Below, one piece after another: positions 11,948-13,331 of a stretch of 13,331 nucleotides of DNA. The translations under genes and the position numbers were made by a program. Source of the DNA: JAEKLB01 sp050249235 (GTDB lineage Bacteria > Actinomycetota > Acidimicrobiia > Acidimicrobiales > CADCSY01); NCBI GenBank assembly GCA_050249235.1, contig JBFWQW010000077.1:1-13331 (forward strand), read 5' to 3'. How positions within the stretch are numbered: position 1 is the first letter of the stretch; each line of letters begins with the position of its first letter. Under the pieces are notes generated by a model. It was given only the letters and a program-made list of their open reading frames with translations. It made no database searches and was not told where the DNA came from.

Positions 11948-13141
11948 GTGCCGACGGCGCCGCCTCCCACCCCCGACGACCTCCTGGGGCTGCTCCGCGG
12001 CGTCGTCGACCCCGAGCTCGGCAGCGACGTCGTCGACCTCGGGATGATCCCCTCGGCGGTGGTCGACGAGCACGGCGCCGTCACCGTCACCGTGGCGCTC
12101 ACCACCCTCGGCTGCCCGCTGCAGGCCCAGCTCCGCAAGGACATCCAGGCCCGGGTGGGCGGGGCCCCCGGCGTGACGGACCTGACGATCGAGTGGGTCG
12201 AGATGACCGACGCCGAGCGGAGCGCCACCATGGCGAAGGCCCGCTGGAACGCGGCCCAGCGGGCCGGCGACACGGCGGTCCCGACCACGGCCCGCGTGCT
12301 TGCCATCGCCTCGGGCAAGGGCGGCGTGGGCAAGTCGTCCGTCACCGTCAACCTGGCCGCCGGGCTGGCCGACCTGGGCTACGCCGTCGGTGTGCTCGAC
12401 GCCGACATCGGGGGATTCTCGGTGCCCCGCATGCTGGGCATCGACGGCCGGCTCGCCGGCCACGAGGCCACCGCCACCGAGGCCGCCGAAGGCGCCTCGC
12501 CCAAGATCGCGCCGCAGACGAAGGCCATAGGCCGGGGCTACGTCGAGGTCGTGTCGATGGGCCTCCTCGTCGACGACGAGGGGGAGGCCCTCCTCTGGCG
12601 GGGCCAGCTGCTCAACCGGGCGCTCCAGCACTTCCTCGAGGACGTGGCCTGGGGCGAGCTCGACTACCTCCTGATCGACATGCCTCCCGGCACCGGCGAC
12701 GTCCAGATGGGCCTGGCCCGGATGCTCCCCCGCACCGAGGTGGTGCTGGTCACCACCCCGGCACTGGCCGCCCAACGGGTGGCGGCCCGGGCCGCCGACC
12801 TGGCCCACAAGACCTACCTCCGCATCGTGGGCGTGGTCGAGAACATGTCGACGTTCACCTGCGACCACGGCCAGACCTACGACCTCTTCGGCGCCGGGGG
12901 CGGCCAGGCCCTCGCCGACGAGGTCGGCACCCCGCTGCTGGCGTCGATCCCGCTCGAGGCGTCGGTGGTGGCCGGGGGCGACCTCGGCCGACCGGCGGTG
13001 CTCGGACCGGGCCCGGCCGCCGACGCCCTCCGGGAGCTGGTGCGGGTGATCGTCGAGGAGGCGGCGCCGCCCCTCGACCTGGCGTCGTGCTCGGCCCGGC
13101 TCCTGGCCCACGTGGAAGAGGCGCTGGCCGCCGCCGACTGA
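11948..13141 (+). CDS. mrp: Mrp/ApbC/NBP35-family iron-sulfur carrier ATPase
   Basis: A 397-residue P-loop ATPase that carries and delivers [4Fe-4S] clusters in the cytoplasm. The N-terminal MIP18/DUF59 domain (about 9-85) is visible as LRGVVDPELGSDVVDLGMI and TTLGCPLQAQLRKDI with C56. The ATPase domain follows: SGKGGVGKSSVTVNLA (122-137) with both P-loop lysines, LDADIGGFSVPRMLG (150-164), WRGQLLNRALQHFLEDVAWGELDYLLIDMPPGTGD (about 217-251) and VVENMSTF. The region where Mrp proteins usually have a cluster-binding CXXC reads TFTCDHGQTYDLFG, so only one of the two cysteines (about C305) remains. Length fits the family. The start is GTG 11948, placed by the -10 box 6 bases upstream. It diverges from the SufR-like regulator and ends 48 bases before a tandem repeat. 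The family call is secure. Confidence 0.93.
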   Translation: MPTAPPPTPDDLLGLLRGVVDPELGSDVVDLGMIPSAVVDEHGAVTVTVALTTLGCPLQAQLRKDIQARVGGAPGVTDLTIEWVEMTDAERSATMAKARWNAAQRAGDTAVPTTARVLAIASGKGGVGKSSVTVNLAAGLADLGYAVGVLDADIGGFSVPRMLGIDGRLAGHEATATEAAEGASPKIAPQTKAIGRGYVEVVSMGLLVDDEGEALLWRGQLLNRALQHFLEDVAWGELDYLLIDMPPGTGDVQMGLARMLPRTEVVLVTTPALAAQRVAARAADLAHKTYLRIVGVVENMSTFTCDHGQTYDLFGAGGGQALADEVGTPLLASIPLEASVVAGGDLGRPAVLGPGPAADALRELVRVIVEEAAPPLDLASCSARLLAHVEEALAAAD

Positions 13142-13189
13142 GCGCAGATCGCAGGCAGCCGCGGACAGTTCACGTCCGTCCTGGTCCTC

Positions 13190-13331
13190 GGTGCCTCCGG
13201 CGCCCAGGGAGCGCGGTGCCTCCGGCGCTCAGGGAGCGCGGTGCCTCCGGCGCTCAGGGAGCGCGGTGCCTCCGGCGCTCAGGGAGCGCGGTGCCTCCGG
13301 CGCTCAGGGAGCGCGGTGCCTCCGGCGCTCA
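13190..13331. repeat. 25-bp tandem repeat, at least five full copies, open at the right edge
   Basis: Units start at 13190, 13215, 13240, 13265 and 13290, with 17 bases of a sixth at 13315. Each unit is GGTGCCTCCG followed by GCGCTC-AGG-GAGCGC, whose second part is a 6-bp inverted repeat around three bases. Copies 2-5 are identical; copy 1 has one C for T change that breaks a stem pair. The array begins 48 bases after the mrp stop and continues beyond the window. The 25-bp period is not a multiple of three, so it does not encode a simple peptide repeat. There are no spacers, so it is not a CRISPR. Confidence 0.95.

Noticed and set aside
13190..13331. CRISPR array
   Set aside because: The repeats are directly contiguous with no spacers between them, and no cas gene is present.
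13190..13331. Coding repeat (PE/PPE-like or glycine-rich protein)
   Set aside because: The 25-bp period shifts frame at every unit, and there is no start codon with a ribosome site; the stop of mrp lies upstream in all readings considered.

Overview
The window reads as a stretch of chromosome from a very GC-rich actinobacterium. The GC-saturated third codon positions, GTG and TTG starts, 4-bp start/stop overlaps, leaderless-type promoters, an actinobacterial GlnR and a Tad-type pilus ATPase all fit. The closest lineage is probably Acidimicrobiia or a relative, but that is inference from gene style and not from a marker gene. I see no tRNA, rRNA, insertion sequence, prophage or CRISPR array.

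Layout. (1) 1-1710, minus: a Tad/Flp pilus pair, a short CpaE/Ssd-like ATPase followed by tadA/cpaF, which runs off the left edge; a TTGCAA-N17-TAGGGT promoter lies upstream. (2) 1885-1959, minus: a candidate 24-residue hydrophobic microprotein. (3) 2030-4284, minus: glutamine-dependent NAD+ synthetase (nadE), translationally coupled to an unrecognised 178-residue protein. (4) 4557-7742: a nitrogen-assimilation locus with type II glutamine synthetase (minus), diverging from type I-alpha glutamine synthetase and a GlnR-like regulator (plus). An 11-bp-phased array in the shared intergenic region looks like a GlnR operator. (5) 7804-9887, minus: a compact fusion of a [2Fe-2S] domain with a shrunken xanthine-dehydrogenase-type molybdenum domain, then RidA and a 51-residue membrane protein. 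(6) 9911-10810, plus: a probable Tat-exported lipoprotein with a thioredoxin-like CX4C site. (7) 10838-13141: an iron-sulfur biogenesis group with an A-type carrier (IscA/ErpA-like), a SufR-like cysteine-rich winged-helix regulator and, divergently, an Mrp/ApbC Fe-S carrier ATPase. (8) 13190 to the end: a 25-bp tandem repeat that continues past the edge.

How the genes may work together. Glutamine made by the two synthetases is the nitrogen donor for the NadE type seen here, although NadE has its own promoter. The Fe-S group could supply the two clusters needed by the nearby molybdenum-type fusion protein; this link is only proximity. The most striking regulatory theme is a repeated arrangement, TANNNT followed 6-8 bases later by ATG or GTG, seen before seven genes. 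It implies mRNAs that begin at or within a base or two of the start codon. The most unusual protein is the compact [2Fe-2S]/molybdenum-domain fusion.
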